The notes: a model not told the origin generated them from the letters alone. 64,000 nt of DNA from Kangiellaceae bacterium (GCA_026196875.1 JAPHTP010000011.1:1-64000); one strand, 5' to 3'. Shown: positions 27,125 through 36,395, counted from the stretch's first letter. Translations and numbers: made by a program.

Positions 27125-27127
27125 CTA

Positions 27128-28219
27128 TCAAATTATCCTTTTAAGCAACTTTTCGGCACTTCCTTTCAACGCATTTCCAACTTGCTTACCGTAGTTCTTT
27201 AAGCCTTGGTGTGGGTAAGTGTGTGGGCTTAGTTCGGGGCCAGCAAAAGATAAAGGAGCGAGTCCGGGTACAACAGACAAAGGCATAACTAATAACCTGG
27301 CGATGTTTTTAATGTTCGGTTTCCGCATATCAGTAATAGAATTCATTCCTATAACTTGAGGTACGGCGTCAAGTGGGTTTGCATTATGTCCATCCTTATG
27401 TAGCCTAATCCCCGCCTTATCAAGAATTCTCTTCGTTACCAACATATTAGCACCAGGGGCTTGAAAATACACCGTATGCTTATCCAGAAGTGTTCCTTTA
27501 GTTTTATTGTGATAATTTACTCCCTGGCTATAAATGATAGCTCCTTGGCTGTGTGCCACAGATTTAAGTGAACGGTCTTCCTTTTGGACATCATCAAGGA
27601 CTTTAGCAAATCGTTTTGTCATATTATTAGTCAGTTTGCCACCAACTTTATCCCGGAATGATTCGAAAGTGTCTCCCAAGACATTAATTGTTGGATTATG
27701 AAATAATGTAAACCTATCGATATGATCTCCGTAAGCATCTCTAATATGCTTCTGCATTAGTTTGGTTGCAATCTCTCTATTATTACTCTGTCCGTTGACT
27801 GCCAAATACTCTGTTTCAACTTTGGACGTATATGCTTTATCGATTTGCCATGTATCATCACTTCGCTTCTGAACAATATGAAGCCCCGGTAGTTCATGCT
27901 TTTTATTGGCCTGAGGATTGTACTGAATCTTATCAATACAAACACAACCTGACTCGATCTTATAATCGACTAATATCCCATCAATTGCATGCATTCTGTG
28001 TATGTGAGGCTTATTTTTATGCTGGCCGGAGTCCAGATTTCTTGGGTTGCTCCTTAAAGAGAGTAGTTTTTTGAAAAAACTTAATCCGGTGTAGTCGTCC
28101 TGAATAGATCTATTCAAGAACTCCAGTACTTCTGGCTTAATAAACAACTGATAACCGGCATTGTTAAGCGATGGATGAAAAGGAACGTAGCCTTGAGAAT
28201 GTAAGAGGGCATTTTGCAT
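27128..28219 (-). CDS. Lipase-like alpha/beta hydrolase of polymorphic-toxin type
   Basis: A 363-aa protein without signal peptide. FTLFHNPT, followed by DTFESFRDKVG and SVAHSQGA (nucleophile Ser in HSQG), matches the pattern of alpha/beta-hydrolase toxins found in secreted effectors. Candidate Asp is in NPLDAVPQ and candidate His in SPHTYPHQG. A hydrophobic segment (about 308-325) follows the core. The likely role is phospholipase or lipase effector delivered to other cells; no secretion genes are in the window. It sits within a direct repeat, with small immunity-like genes around it. Confidence 0.55.
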   Translation of the reverse strand: MQNALLHSQGYVPFHPSLNNAGYQLFIKPEVLEFLNRSIQDDYTGLSFFKKLLSLRSNPRNLDSGQHKNKPHIHRMHAIDGILVDYKIESGCVCIDKIQYNPQANKKHELPGLHIVQKRSDDTWQIDKAYTSKVETEYLAVNGQSNNREIATKLMQKHIRDAYGDHIDRFTLFHNPTINVLGDTFESFRDKVGGKLTNNMTKRFAKVLDDVQKEDRSLKSVAHSQGAIIYSQGVNYHNKTKGTLLDKHTVYFQAPGANMLVTKRILDKAGIRLHKDGHNANPLDAVPQVIGMNSITDMRKPNIKNIARLLVMPLSVVPGLAPLSFAGPELSPHTYPHQGLKNYGKQVGNALKGSAEKLLKRII

Positions 28220-28436
28220 CTTCCTGTCCCTGGAAAGTTGTTGAGATTTTGACGTATTTTAAGAACGCAATCTGAAATATGATACTACTAATTCGAAATA
28301 ATTAGCCGATTTGTTAACTGATTCTCAGTTGAACAGAATTTGTGTCCTCAATAATTCAGTTAGTCTGGATTTTCCTTTTTCGGGTGTCTTTTTATTTCTT
28401 ATAGCCATTTTAGATTTGCATCCCCTTAGGTAGAAG

Positions 28437-28560
28437 CTAATTGGGTTGGCACGATAATGGATTATTTTTGTTTTAATCGGCAATTTGAAGGAAGGGTTCT
28501 ATTTACTAGGACAGAGCTTCAGAGGAGTTTTTGGGGCGCGAAATCAATTGGCTCTTCCCT
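28437..28560. repeat. Direct repeat copy 2 (pair with 26265-26390)
   Basis: Same element as copy 1. Just before it, at 28409-28427, is a copy of the first codons of the hydrolase at 25055 (the TTTAGATTTGCATCCC stretch, also at 26162), with the roughly 80 bases in between deleted. This copy is therefore a remnant of a duplicated hydrolase 5' region. Confidence 0.8.
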
Positions 28561-28578
28561 CGGCGGATCCCAATATTT

Positions 28579-29010
28579 CTATTTTAATCCTTGCCAATTC
28601 ATGAGCTCTGATTCGAAGTGCTTTCCTAGAAGCACATTTTTAAAGTTTTCATTCAACTCAACAGAGACAGAATCTAATGAAGTAGCAAGTCTTTCACTGA
28701 AGTTTAAATTCAATTCCGATATTTTTATTGAAGGTACTGTCATCTGATTAGTTGACGAATAGTCAAACTCATCGGCTTCAAAGTTGATATTAGTGACATG
28801 GCACTTCAACACTTCCTTTGTGCCTTCACCAGCAGGAATGTAACCAACCTCAACAATCCGTCCAACTTTTGTGTTTTCGAAGCTACCTTTGAACCACTGG
28901 GGTATAGCCTCAGTTGAAACATCTTTCACTCCAAGGTATTTGTACCCAAGTTCGTTAAGTTGGGGGACCAAATGTTCTTCTAGTTTCTTTCCAAGCTCAT
29001 CTAAATACAT
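28579..29010 (-). CDS. Small hypothetical protein, immunity-like by position
   Basis: A 143-aa acidic cytoplasmic protein (starts MYLDELGKKLEEHLVPQL). Not recognised. It lies upstream of the lipase-like effector on the same strand and next to a frameshifted small gene. Runs of small unrelated acidic genes beside a toxin are typical of immunity loci; that role is inference. Confidence 0.55.
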   Translation of the reverse strand: MYLDELGKKLEEHLVPQLNELGYKYLGVKDVSTEAIPQWFKGSFENTKVGRIVEVGYIPAGEGTKEVLKCHVTNINFEADEFDYSSTNQMTVPSIKISELNLNFSERLATSLDSVSVELNENFKNVLLGKHFESELMNWQGLK

Positions 29011-29080
29011 ATTGCTTAATATTCTCTGTCACCATAAGGCCTAAATCAAGCGAGCACATTTTTTCACGTACATTTTCTTG

Positions 29081-29466
29081 TTACGAAACATTATCATAAG
29101 GCCTCCGGTTTTCCCACCAGCTAGACTCGTCAACTTCGGTAGTACCAGCAAGGAGTTCTTGTGAGCGCTGAAGCCATAACCTTACATATGGAGTATTTAT
29201 GCTTTTAGCCTTTTCGAAGACTTCCTGATATGCCTCAACCTCATTTTCATTCGCACGCTCATTGAAAATTCGCCAAATCCAATAGTACAGAAGATTTAAG
29301 AAAAATTCTCTTTAGGGCAGTTTATATCACTCGCATAAGCAAGATAATCGATAAACTGTCCTTTCCAGAGAAGAAATAACTCCCATTCCTGGTGTGGTTC
29401 GACTTCAGCCGAATACGCCCATCCCTTTATTTCTTGGACTGTGGGATTGGATGGATTCCTTACCAT
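29081..29466 (-). pseudogene. Frameshifted small gene, about 128 aa if intact
   Basis: From the ATG at 29466 the frame reads MVRNPSNPTVQEIKGWAYS and continues for 56 codons to a stop at 29296. Just there, beside a run of five A at 29301-29305, a second frame continues without a break: REFFLNLLYYWIWRIFNE, to PYDNVS and a stop at 29081. The joined protein is Trp-rich and acidic, resembling an immunity-type protein. It is a recent frameshift, a phase-variable site, or a sequencing error. Confidence 0.6.
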
Positions 29467-29518
29467 TGTTTTCCTAACGCTTAGCTTAGACGCACGATTT
29501 ACTTGTCGATTCCGATAT

Positions 29519-29935
29519 TCATTTGTACACGCATAGTCCCGTATTAATCAAAGGGCCTAGTTTATAAATAAAGGGCTTTTTCTCTTGCTTCAAGTATTCC
29601 TTAACTTCAAAGTAAAAGACAATGTTATTAGGTTCAGTGATTGTAATAATCTTAAAACCGTTGCTCTCAGGTTTGTAGTCATAGATTTTGGTTTCCACCT
29701 CATCAGAAAAATTATCGAGGTGTTTTATGGTTCCAGAGATTTCCCCTGACTTCCGGTCTACTGAGAAAACTTGATTCAAGAATTTTTTCGCAGCTTTAGA
29801 GTTTTCATCAAGGCTCCCATCATTCGCCAAAAAAGCAGAATAACTAATTTTACATTCAAAACTCCCGGCGTACACTAGACTTGATATTGACAATAAGGAC
29901 AGTCCCAAGACCGCATTGAAAATTCTTTGATTCAT
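29519..29935 (-). CDS. Small secreted protein of unknown function
   Basis: Start chosen at the ATG at 29935 (MNQRIFNAVLG), with GGAA just upstream, over a TTG further out. The 138-aa product has a clear signal peptide (ending LVYAG) and a beta-rich mature part with two Cys (FECKIS near its start, TGLCVYK at its end) that could form a disulfide. No family recognised. Periplasmic. Confidence 0.6.
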   Translation of the reverse strand: MNQRIFNAVLGLSLLSISSLVYAGSFECKISYSAFLANDGSLDENSKAAKKFLNQVFSVDRKSGEISGTIKHLDNFSDEVETKIYDYKPESNGFKIITITEPNNIVFYFEVKEYLKQEKKPFIYKLGPLINTGLCVYK

Positions 29936-30152
29936 GCTATTCCAATTACGTACATTCAACAGCTGATTAAATACAGTAAATCTCGTTAATTCTGGTACGA
30001 GCGCTGACTAACTTTCGTGTTAATTTGTATATTCAGATACTTACCTAACTTTGGCGCACTGTCAACTTTGTATTTAACGAGTCTAACTGCATAGTAACCC
30101 AATAAAGGTCGACTTTTTAAATCGTCATATTTCTTTTTCGACATGTCGTAAT

Positions 30153-30542
30153 TTATTGTTCTGTTCGCCTTTTGTTTGCTAGGAAAATACCAATTGAAAC
30201 ACCGGCAGACATTGCTAGTAACGAGAGTATATAATCGTAGATTAATGATTCAATCATAACCTCTCCAGCTACCGAATATATTCCTCCAATGGCAACTAAC
30301 GATGTAATAGAAACAATGTAAAATCCTCTTAGGTAGGCCTTTTGTTCGTTATGTCTGGCAAAATAAGCAAAAATCAATAACGTAATGAGCATAGATAACA
30401 AATTCTGTACGAGCGAGTACACCGATAGATAATTATCAGTGACATTATTATTGCCTAAAAAATAAACTGCGCTTAAATAGCCCAACAAGAATTGCGACAC
30501 GAACAGCAGCACAGAGTACTTAGCAATTAAGAATATTTTCAT
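30153..30542 (-). CDS. Small four-helix membrane protein
   Basis: 129 aa with four hydrophobic helices (about 5-28, 42-62, 72-92, 100-122) and a basic tail KRRTEQ. Family not recognised. Stands 19 bases after the NTR-like gene, in the same direction. Confidence 0.55.
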   Translation of the reverse strand: MKIFLIAKYSVLLFVSQFLLGYLSAVYFLGNNNVTDNYLSVYSLVQNLLSMLITLLIFAYFARHNEQKAYLRGFYIVSITSLVAIGGIYSVAGEVMIESLIYDYILSLLAMSAGVSIGIFLANKRRTEQ

Positions 30543-30561
30543 GATAACTTAATAATTGACA

Positions 30562-30975
30562 CTACTTTTCGGGCGCCTTTTCGTATATCGATTTCAGTGT
30601 ACTTAATAAATTAGGTTTTCGGATTTTGCCTCCTGGCACCTCTACACCACCTCGACCAGCAATACGATGTTCTTTATTTAATGCAACAATATAATAAGAG
30701 TTAATTTCGAACTTGGGATCACATTCGTATTGGGATACTTTAATATCATAAAGTGGTTGTTCCATGCCCTTCCATAGTTTTTTTCTTAATAATGTAACGA
30801 GAACTTCCCTGGGACCTAGCGCTTTCATTTCAACTACTCTTCCAGTAAAAATAGTATGCGCATCAACGACCAATGCATGATATTTTTCGGCTGCCATTGG
30901 TTCCAGATAAAGACACGCTTTTGCTGAATTAAAGCTTCCAATAATAATTGCGGCAAAAAGAAGAATGCTCTTCAT
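30562..30975 (-). CDS. Secreted protein, possibly NTR/TIMP-like fold
   Basis: 137 aa with a signal peptide ending AKA, so the mature chain would begin with Cys (CLYLEP). After that come TIFTGRVVEM and VTLLRKKLWKG, beta strands in the pattern of bacterial NTR (netrin/TIMP-like) proteins, and a second Cys in QYECDPKF. The N-terminal Cys resembles TIMP folds, but the assignment is tentative. Periplasmic; function unknown. Confidence 0.5.
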   Translation of the reverse strand: MKSILLFAAIIIGSFNSAKACLYLEPMAAEKYHALVVDAHTIFTGRVVEMKALGPREVLVTLLRKKLWKGMEQPLYDIKVSQYECDPKFEINSYYIVALNKEHRIAGRGGVEVPGGKIRKPNLLSTLKSIYEKAPEK

Positions 30976-31036
30976 AATCTAGTTCTCTTCATAATCTGCT
31001 AACCCAATACTTCATATGCTTAGTTTCCAGCTTTTA

Positions 31037-31058
31037 GTTAGGATAATCCGACCTACAT
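31037..31058. repeat. Copy of a dispersed 21-22 base motif
   Basis: GTTAGGATAATCCGACCTAC here and GTTAGGATGGTTCGACCTGC at 16244 differ at a few transition positions only. A shorter form, TAGTATGGTCCGACCTAGAT, lies at 13045 next to a tandem array. All three are just outside gene 3' ends. Confidence 0.5.
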
Positions 31059-31073
31059 GCGCACAAGTTCTAC

Positions 31074-33080
31074 CTATTGATACCTAACACCATCCCAAAC
31101 CTCTCCTGCTTGAACGTAATAACCAGAAGGGAGAAGCGAGTCATTCACAGCCAACTCTGGAACGACCGTAATAATTTCCTGGTAGTTCTTTACATCAGTT
31201 AGTTTTAATTCGGCCATTCTTTGCTGATGATGAAGTGATATTTGCGGCTTAAATTTCATTAAAGATTCTATCATCGATTTTTTATTGTAATTTGGAGGGT
31301 AACTCTGCCCCTTCCACCGTGGACAGCTCGTATACCTGATCGCGCTTGCCAATGGGTCCTCTCCCCATTGTTGGCTACGATAGGGATAGCCCTTTTTATA
31401 GATAAAGTCGATCAATTCTGTATTGCACGCGAATGCTGCGTAGAATGCGAGAGACTTACCTCGTTTATCAATTGACTCGAACTTGTAATCCCATTCTGCC
31501 AACACTTCTATTTGCTCCGGAGTCAGATTGGCAGCTTTCTGATAGTCTTCGAATTCAGGCACTAATCCGTTCTCCACCAGAAATCCTATATGCTCCACAT
31601 TGGATCCGACCACAGCCCAAAATATCGTGTGCCTATCTGCAGCGGAAACCTCTTCCTCTTTCAGTAATTCTTTAGCTTTCACTAAATCACCAGTACGCAA
31701 AAAGCCAAGGAAGTTAAAGGTAGTACTGCCTGTATTAAAAGTGATGTTATTCGATGGCGTAGGCGTTGCTTCCAGAGCCATATAGACCTCAACGAGCGCG
31801 GGCTCCATCTGGTTTAAAACCGGGATGATTTTGTCGCTTAGGCCATTATGTTCAGCGCTGACTTTATCGAGAGTCTGCTGAATGTCGTGTTTATATATAA
31901 GCTTCTGCACTTTTGCAACGAATGCCTGGCATTCTTCAGCCTCTTTTTTACCGCTCGATACATTTCCAAACAGTTCTAGATTTACGAACTGCTCCAACTC
32001 TTCTACTAATTCAGGATCCGAGCGCTGAGCGAAATACTCATGGGTTATTCTCTTGGTTAAATCAATACCTAACTCTTTAAAAAAATCTTCCGTTTCCTGA
32101 TCTGGTTGTTGGTAATTAAATCCCGGACCGGCCCCACCGACTTGTAAATAATCACCGCGGTGATCATACCTTATTCTTACTGGAAGCTCGTAGTTAAGCA
32201 ACGTTTGAATAATTTGCCGGAAGTTTTTGGTGTTTGATTTTTTCGGGTCTTGTTGATATTTACGTTTGTGAGCGAAAACGGCTATTTCCAATGCATTCAT
32301 TCCTGTCGGCCGGTTTTCAATTTTTGCTCCCCGTGCAATTAGATAATTAAAAACCTCAAGCATGCCTCTGGATGCAGCAAGATCGACTATTCGAAAGTCT
32401 CGAATAAAAATGCTATCGTTAATCGGTGATTCTATTTGTTGGATATAGCTCAACACCTCAACAATTTCATCTTCACTAAAAATGCCATTGAACATACTTT
32501 GCACATCGTTTACCAGTAGCGGGATGCTTTCAACTAGATGAGCTTTTTCAGTTTCCGGCGCGTCAAGAAAGCGCCTAAAAAATGCCGTCATATCAACCCC
32601 TTTTAAGCCTCGTTCCGTCGTGAAAAATTCCTCGGGCATGGGCTGGCCCAACTTTTGAGTACGTTGATAAACAGCATCTTGTTCATAACTGACTTCTTTC
32701 TGCTCATTTAGATAAGTAGAAGTAGTTAGTTGCAGCGCCTCCAGGGCAATTAGTACTTCAGTTGAGGAGTATTTTTGAACAATGTTTTCAGGAACCTCAA
32801 ATCGCCCTTGGTAGAATTCACGCTGTTTATTCTTAAGGTCTCGAAGCATCGAGTAGCATTGCTCGAACCTATTACCATTTGCCAAAGTTGAAAGTATTCT
32901 GTCACCTTCAAGTTCGGGTGTTTGGCTTATGTCACTGTCAGATTCGCTCTCTACAGTACTGTCATTTTGCTGGGCCCGGATGGGATAGTCAGGCTTGAAT
33001 GAGGATTGAAAAATATAGAATCCGAGAATTACTGCTGCAACAATAATTATTAAAGCTAGATAAATTGATGTTTTGTTCAT
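31074..33080 (-). CDS. Membrane-anchored ankyrin-like repeat protein
   Basis: A 668-aa protein with an N-terminal helix (about 8-26, ALIIIVAAVILGFYIF) and a long extracytoplasmic part. Ankyrin-type motifs are visible: DLAASRGMLEVFNYLIARGA and NALEIAVFAH around 230-265, with weaker ones near 470-560 (VVGSNVEHIGFLVENGL, AFACNTELIDFIYKKG). Probably a protein-interaction scaffold. A decayed copy of its last 30 codons survives at 6893-6990, so paralogues exist or existed. Confidence 0.65.
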   Translation of the reverse strand: MNKTSIYLALIIIVAAVILGFYIFQSSFKPDYPIRAQQNDSTVESESDSDISQTPELEGDRILSTLANGNRFEQCYSMLRDLKNKQREFYQGRFEVPENIVQKYSSTEVLIALEALQLTTSTYLNEQKEVSYEQDAVYQRTQKLGQPMPEEFFTTERGLKGVDMTAFFRRFLDAPETEKAHLVESIPLLVNDVQSMFNGIFSEDEIVEVLSYIQQIESPINDSIFIRDFRIVDLAASRGMLEVFNYLIARGAKIENRPTGMNALEIAVFAHKRKYQQDPKKSNTKNFRQIIQTLLNYELPVRIRYDHRGDYLQVGGAGPGFNYQQPDQETEDFFKELGIDLTKRITHEYFAQRSDPELVEELEQFVNLELFGNVSSGKKEAEECQAFVAKVQKLIYKHDIQQTLDKVSAEHNGLSDKIIPVLNQMEPALVEVYMALEATPTPSNNITFNTGSTTFNFLGFLRTGDLVKAKELLKEEEVSAADRHTIFWAVVGSNVEHIGFLVENGLVPEFEDYQKAANLTPEQIEVLAEWDYKFESIDKRGKSLAFYAAFACNTELIDFIYKKGYPYRSQQWGEDPLASAIRYTSCPRWKGQSYPPNYNKKSMIESLMKFKPQISLHHQQRMAELKLTDVKNYQEIITVVPELAVNDSLLPSGYYVQAGEVWDGVRYQ

Positions 33081-33292
33081 TAGGTTATGACGTCCTTATC
33101 CGAATGTATTATTGTTTTAGTATTGTTTTTGTTTATTTTTTGATTACAGGAGCCCGGCCATCATAATCAACCTTGGATATTTCTGCAATACAAACCATCA
33201 ATCCTGATGCACCACGAAACAGGAGTCGATTGATCTGCCCGTTTAATATTCAACCAGTCAATCGACACATTCATACACCTAATGCTGGTTAC

Positions 33293-34105
33293 TTAAGAAT
33301 TATTAATTTCTTCTAATATCAACGCAGCTTCTTCTTCGGCTTGTTGCTTTTGTTCAGCTGTTAAGTCACTCAAGTATGCGTCTTCCAATACTGTTGTATA
33401 TCCCTTAGGTCCAACTTTTTTTATGGCGAGTAAATAAGCGTAAGCTTTGGAAGGATTTTTACGAAGATATGCATACATTGCATCTTGTAATGAGGCAATA
33501 TTCCCCATTTTAGCAGCTTGTTTTGCCCATTTAATCCCTTCTTTAAATTCAAAACTATTCTCGTCTGATCGCGTAAGTGCTAATTTGTATGAGTACATCG
33601 CCGCACCTTGCACATCTCCCGATTCAGCTAGTGATTTTAGCTGTTCGAATTCATAACCGTAGTACGGGTGTTGGATAGCTCGATTATAAGTTGATCGACT
33701 ATTAAATCCATTCTCGTAACCATCGATAAAGTTTATCCTCTGACGAACGATTTTTATTCTTCCATCAGTAAGGGTTCGCCTATATATTCTGAATTCAACG
33801 TCCCCATTTGATAGAAAAGTTTCTTTTACCAACTCGTCACAGTACGAACCGGCCATACAATCGGAAGATAATGTGGGTAACTTTAACAATTCATCATCAG
33901 AGAGCAATTGTTCAGTATCAGTAGTTAGATTTTCCGACTCATTTTCTTCTGTTTTTGCAAGGGTTTTATCCAACACTTCATTGGAACTATCTTCAATCGG
34001 ACTAGCATAATTGTCAATCGGTGCTTTTGGGTCAGTAGAAGTTAAATAAACAACACTGAAAATCAGAACAACTGCGCCAATACCCCAATATAAATATGTT
34101 TTCAT
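33293..34105 (-). CDS. Membrane-anchored protein with Sel1-like repeats
   Basis: Start at the ATG at 34105 (MKTYLYWGIG), with AAGGA 6 bases upstream, rather than a TTG further out. The 270-aa protein has an N-terminal helix (about 4-20), an acidic linker and a region of helical repeats (about 150-265): LKSLAESGDVQGAAMYSYKL and GIKWAKQAAKMGNIASL are Sel1-type. Likely extracytoplasmic scaffold. Same direction as neighbours on both sides. Confidence 0.62.
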   Translation of the reverse strand: MKTYLYWGIGAVVLIFSVVYLTSTDPKAPIDNYASPIEDSSNEVLDKTLAKTEENESENLTTDTEQLLSDDELLKLPTLSSDCMAGSYCDELVKETFLSNGDVEFRIYRRTLTDGRIKIVRQRINFIDGYENGFNSRSTYNRAIQHPYYGYEFEQLKSLAESGDVQGAAMYSYKLALTRSDENSFEFKEGIKWAKQAAKMGNIASLQDAMYAYLRKNPSKAYAYLLAIKKVGPKGYTTVLEDAYLSDLTAEQKQQAEEEAALILEEINNS

Positions 34106-34166
34106 GATATTCCTTTTCAATGAAAGTAAAGACCCTCATGGGAGGGCCTAAGAATTGTATTATAAG

Positions 34167-35321
34167 TTATTCGCACCGGTCTGAATAATCGTTAAAGCTA
34201 ATATGCGTTGTAACCCGATGATATGTGGTTACTGAAACACCTTCACCCCATACCGTAGTTTGAGGGATATAATCGTCAATCACAATATTGTAAGGCCCTC
34301 TTGTTCCGGTTGTGCATGCATTGAAACCACCTGGGATACCATTACTTGATACATTTGCTGATGGCATAAAACCTCTTGCTGCGACCGCCATATCAGCAGC
34401 TTCGCAATCATTTGTCGACTCATAATTCGAATTTGGCGTCAGTTTATATTGATCGCCCTGCTCATCACCTTCCCTGGTAATAAAATCACTAAACCGTGTT
34501 CCACCTGGGGTCTTAGATTGTTGAAGATCCAAAACAGCTGTTGGAAAGCCTTTCGCCTCATAAATACTAAAAGCTAAAAGTCCACCGTCTGCTGTATAAA
34601 ACCTTCCCACTCGTCTGTTGTTTGACCAAGTGAGGCCCACACCAATCTGAACTTCTTTTGCACCGAAATTAAATTGAAACCCATTCATTCTGGCAGGAAC
34701 ATTTTTGGGAAATTGTCCCTCAACGAAATTCTTCACCTCATTACGAAACGCATAGTTATGCTTGTTACTGAAATAGTCGAATACACTATCTGCGTCTTCA
34801 TTACCATTGGCAGCACATTGAGGTGCAGATTTCGAATAAAAATCTCCTTTTTGGACTATCTCGTTATTGTTATACTGCGCATAAAAGCTCGGCCAAGCAG
34901 CTTCCATCTGAATTTTTGCTAGCTCAAACTCATTGTTGATACTCTCAAATTCGACTTGCTTAGCTAAATCATCAGAGTTTAGAACGACTTGATTATAAAG
35001 TACTCGCTGCTTATATAACTGGACGATTACTTGGTACTTTTTAATCTGCCCTGTACTGTAATCAAGAAAATACCAATATTCGCTATATCCAGGCCGACAA
35101 CTATCGTCGACCGCTTGAGTTTGGGGTTCGCCAGAAATACTTTTAGGCATTCCACCTCCACCGGTTCCTCCTCCACAATCGACTTTAGGTAGTGGATAGT
35201 AATAATCGTTCATTAATCCCCACTCTGTGTTGACGTCAAACCCATCAATATATGTCATCTTATTCTCTGCGTGTGCAGATGATAAAAATAGTACTAAACA
35301 GCATAATAAAAAGCTTTTCAT
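34167..35321 (-). CDS. Secreted protein of unknown function
   Basis: Start at the ATG at 35321 (MKSFLLCCLVLFLSSAHA), with AGGAAAG upstream; the frame open further upstream lacks a site. The 384-aa product has a clean signal peptide, a Gly-rich segment (CGGGTGGGGMP), several Cys and many Tyr and Asn. No family recognised. It lies 61 bases upstream of the Sel1-like gene, in the same direction. Confidence 0.62.
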   Translation of the reverse strand: MKSFLLCCLVLFLSSAHAENKMTYIDGFDVNTEWGLMNDYYYPLPKVDCGGGTGGGGMPKSISGEPQTQAVDDSCRPGYSEYWYFLDYSTGQIKKYQVIVQLYKQRVLYNQVVLNSDDLAKQVEFESINNEFELAKIQMEAAWPSFYAQYNNNEIVQKGDFYSKSAPQCAANGNEDADSVFDYFSNKHNYAFRNEVKNFVEGQFPKNVPARMNGFQFNFGAKEVQIGVGLTWSNNRRVGRFYTADGGLLAFSIYEAKGFPTAVLDLQQSKTPGGTRFSDFITREGDEQGDQYKLTPNSNYESTNDCEAADMAVAARGFMPSANVSSNGIPGGFNACTTGTRGPYNIVIDDYIPQTTVWGEGVSVTTYHRVTTHISFNDYSDRCE

Positions 35322-35511
35322 GGCTTTCCTTTTCCTCTTATTTATTTTGGTTAATGTAGATTTTCTGTATCTACTCATTAAATTTTCGTTTCATGTAAAA
35401 GTCTCATGTTCAGATCGTTTTCTTCATATTTATCTCCTTTTTAATTGACGTTAATAAATTTAGCGTGGTGAATAGATTTACATTCCTATGAAGTGAACTT
35501 CTCGATCTCCC

Positions 35512-35883
35512 CTACCGATGCAGTTGCCTTACTAGCTTTCTAGCTTTTCCTTTGTTCTGCTTTTTGCTTATCGATTTTTGCGCGATGTAGTCTTTAACCA
35601 ACGCGACTAAATCCACATCCAGATAACTTAGATTTTCAAATGAGCTGGCGCAGAATGGTCTGTCCTGGCAGTGGAGTCCTCGAGAGATTAATTCGAGTTC
35701 GATACTTTTAACTGAGCGATTTAAATTGCTACTTAGGTTGTAGATGATGAATTGCTCTGGTTGACTGTCGAAGTGGTGAAGATTTCGCACTAGATATTCT
35801 GCGGTAAAGCCACAGATATCCCTGACTGCTAGTAATTTTTTTGCTAAGTTTTCTTCCTGATGTTTTTGTGTTTGATTTGTCAT
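35512..35883 (-). CDS. Small hypothetical cytoplasmic protein
   Basis: A 123-aa, helical, basic-tailed protein (start MTNQTQKHQEENLAKKLLA, end KGKARKLVRQLHR). Not recognised. A REP-like doublet begins 35 bases upstream of its start. Confidence 0.5.
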   Translation of the reverse strand: MTNQTQKHQEENLAKKLLAVRDICGFTAEYLVRNLHHFDSQPEQFIIYNLSSNLNRSVKSIELELISRGLHCQDRPFCASSFENLSYLDVDLVALVKDYIAQKSISKKQNKGKARKLVRQLHR

Positions 35884-35917
35884 TTAAATTCCCTTTTAAG
35901 ATTCCTTTAATTAAGCC

Positions 35918-36033
35918 CGTAGGTTGGGTTGAGGAACGAAACCCAACAATTTCATGAGTTGAATTTCCAACCGATAAATCCGTTTTGTTATTGAGTTTAT
36001 TCGTTGGGTTACGCAAAGCTAACCCAACCTACC
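35918..36033. repeat. REP-like doublet (palindromic element)
   Basis: Outer arms TAGGTTGGGTT (from 35920) and AACCCAACCTA (to 36031) are perfect 11-bp inverted repeats, and each end has its own inner hairpin (GTTGGGTT with AAACCCAAC; GTTGGGTTACG with CTAACCCAAC). This GTAGGTTGGGTT... AACCCAACCTAC pattern is known from dispersed palindromic elements in many bacteria, mobilised by RAYT-type transposases. Confidence 0.8.
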
Positions 36034-36229
36034 GTACTTAATTTTTATTAATTGAGCTGTGCTAGCGGCTAGATAGTTCAACAGTTAAGGAGCGCATGTC
36101 TTTCGTTACGCTATCCCCCAGTTCTCAAACCGGGTTATGGCAGGTTGTTTATCGACTTAGTCGAAACTGAACATGACTATTTTTTAAACAACTTACCTAA
36201 AATTGCTGAGCTCGATTAGATTTAGTCCA

Positions 36230-36395
36230 AAACCTGAACTCCATGGATTTCACGACAAAGATGTGCCAGTAATTGATGTGGATGGCGTAATGAAAGAGCG
36301 CGCGGTTACCCCGCCGGTAATGAGCGCTTTTTTATATAGCCAGACGAATCAAGGGCTGGTGCAGATTGTCGAGAACATCTGTGGAGTTCAGGTTT
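36230..36395. repeat. Element bounded by 14-bp perfect inverted repeats
   Basis: AAACCTGAACTCCA (36230-36243) and TGGAGTTCAGGTTT (36382-36395) are exact inverted copies around 138 bases. The inside holds a plus-strand frame without ribosome site. Size and ends suit a MITE, but no target-site duplication is evident. Confidence 0.5.
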
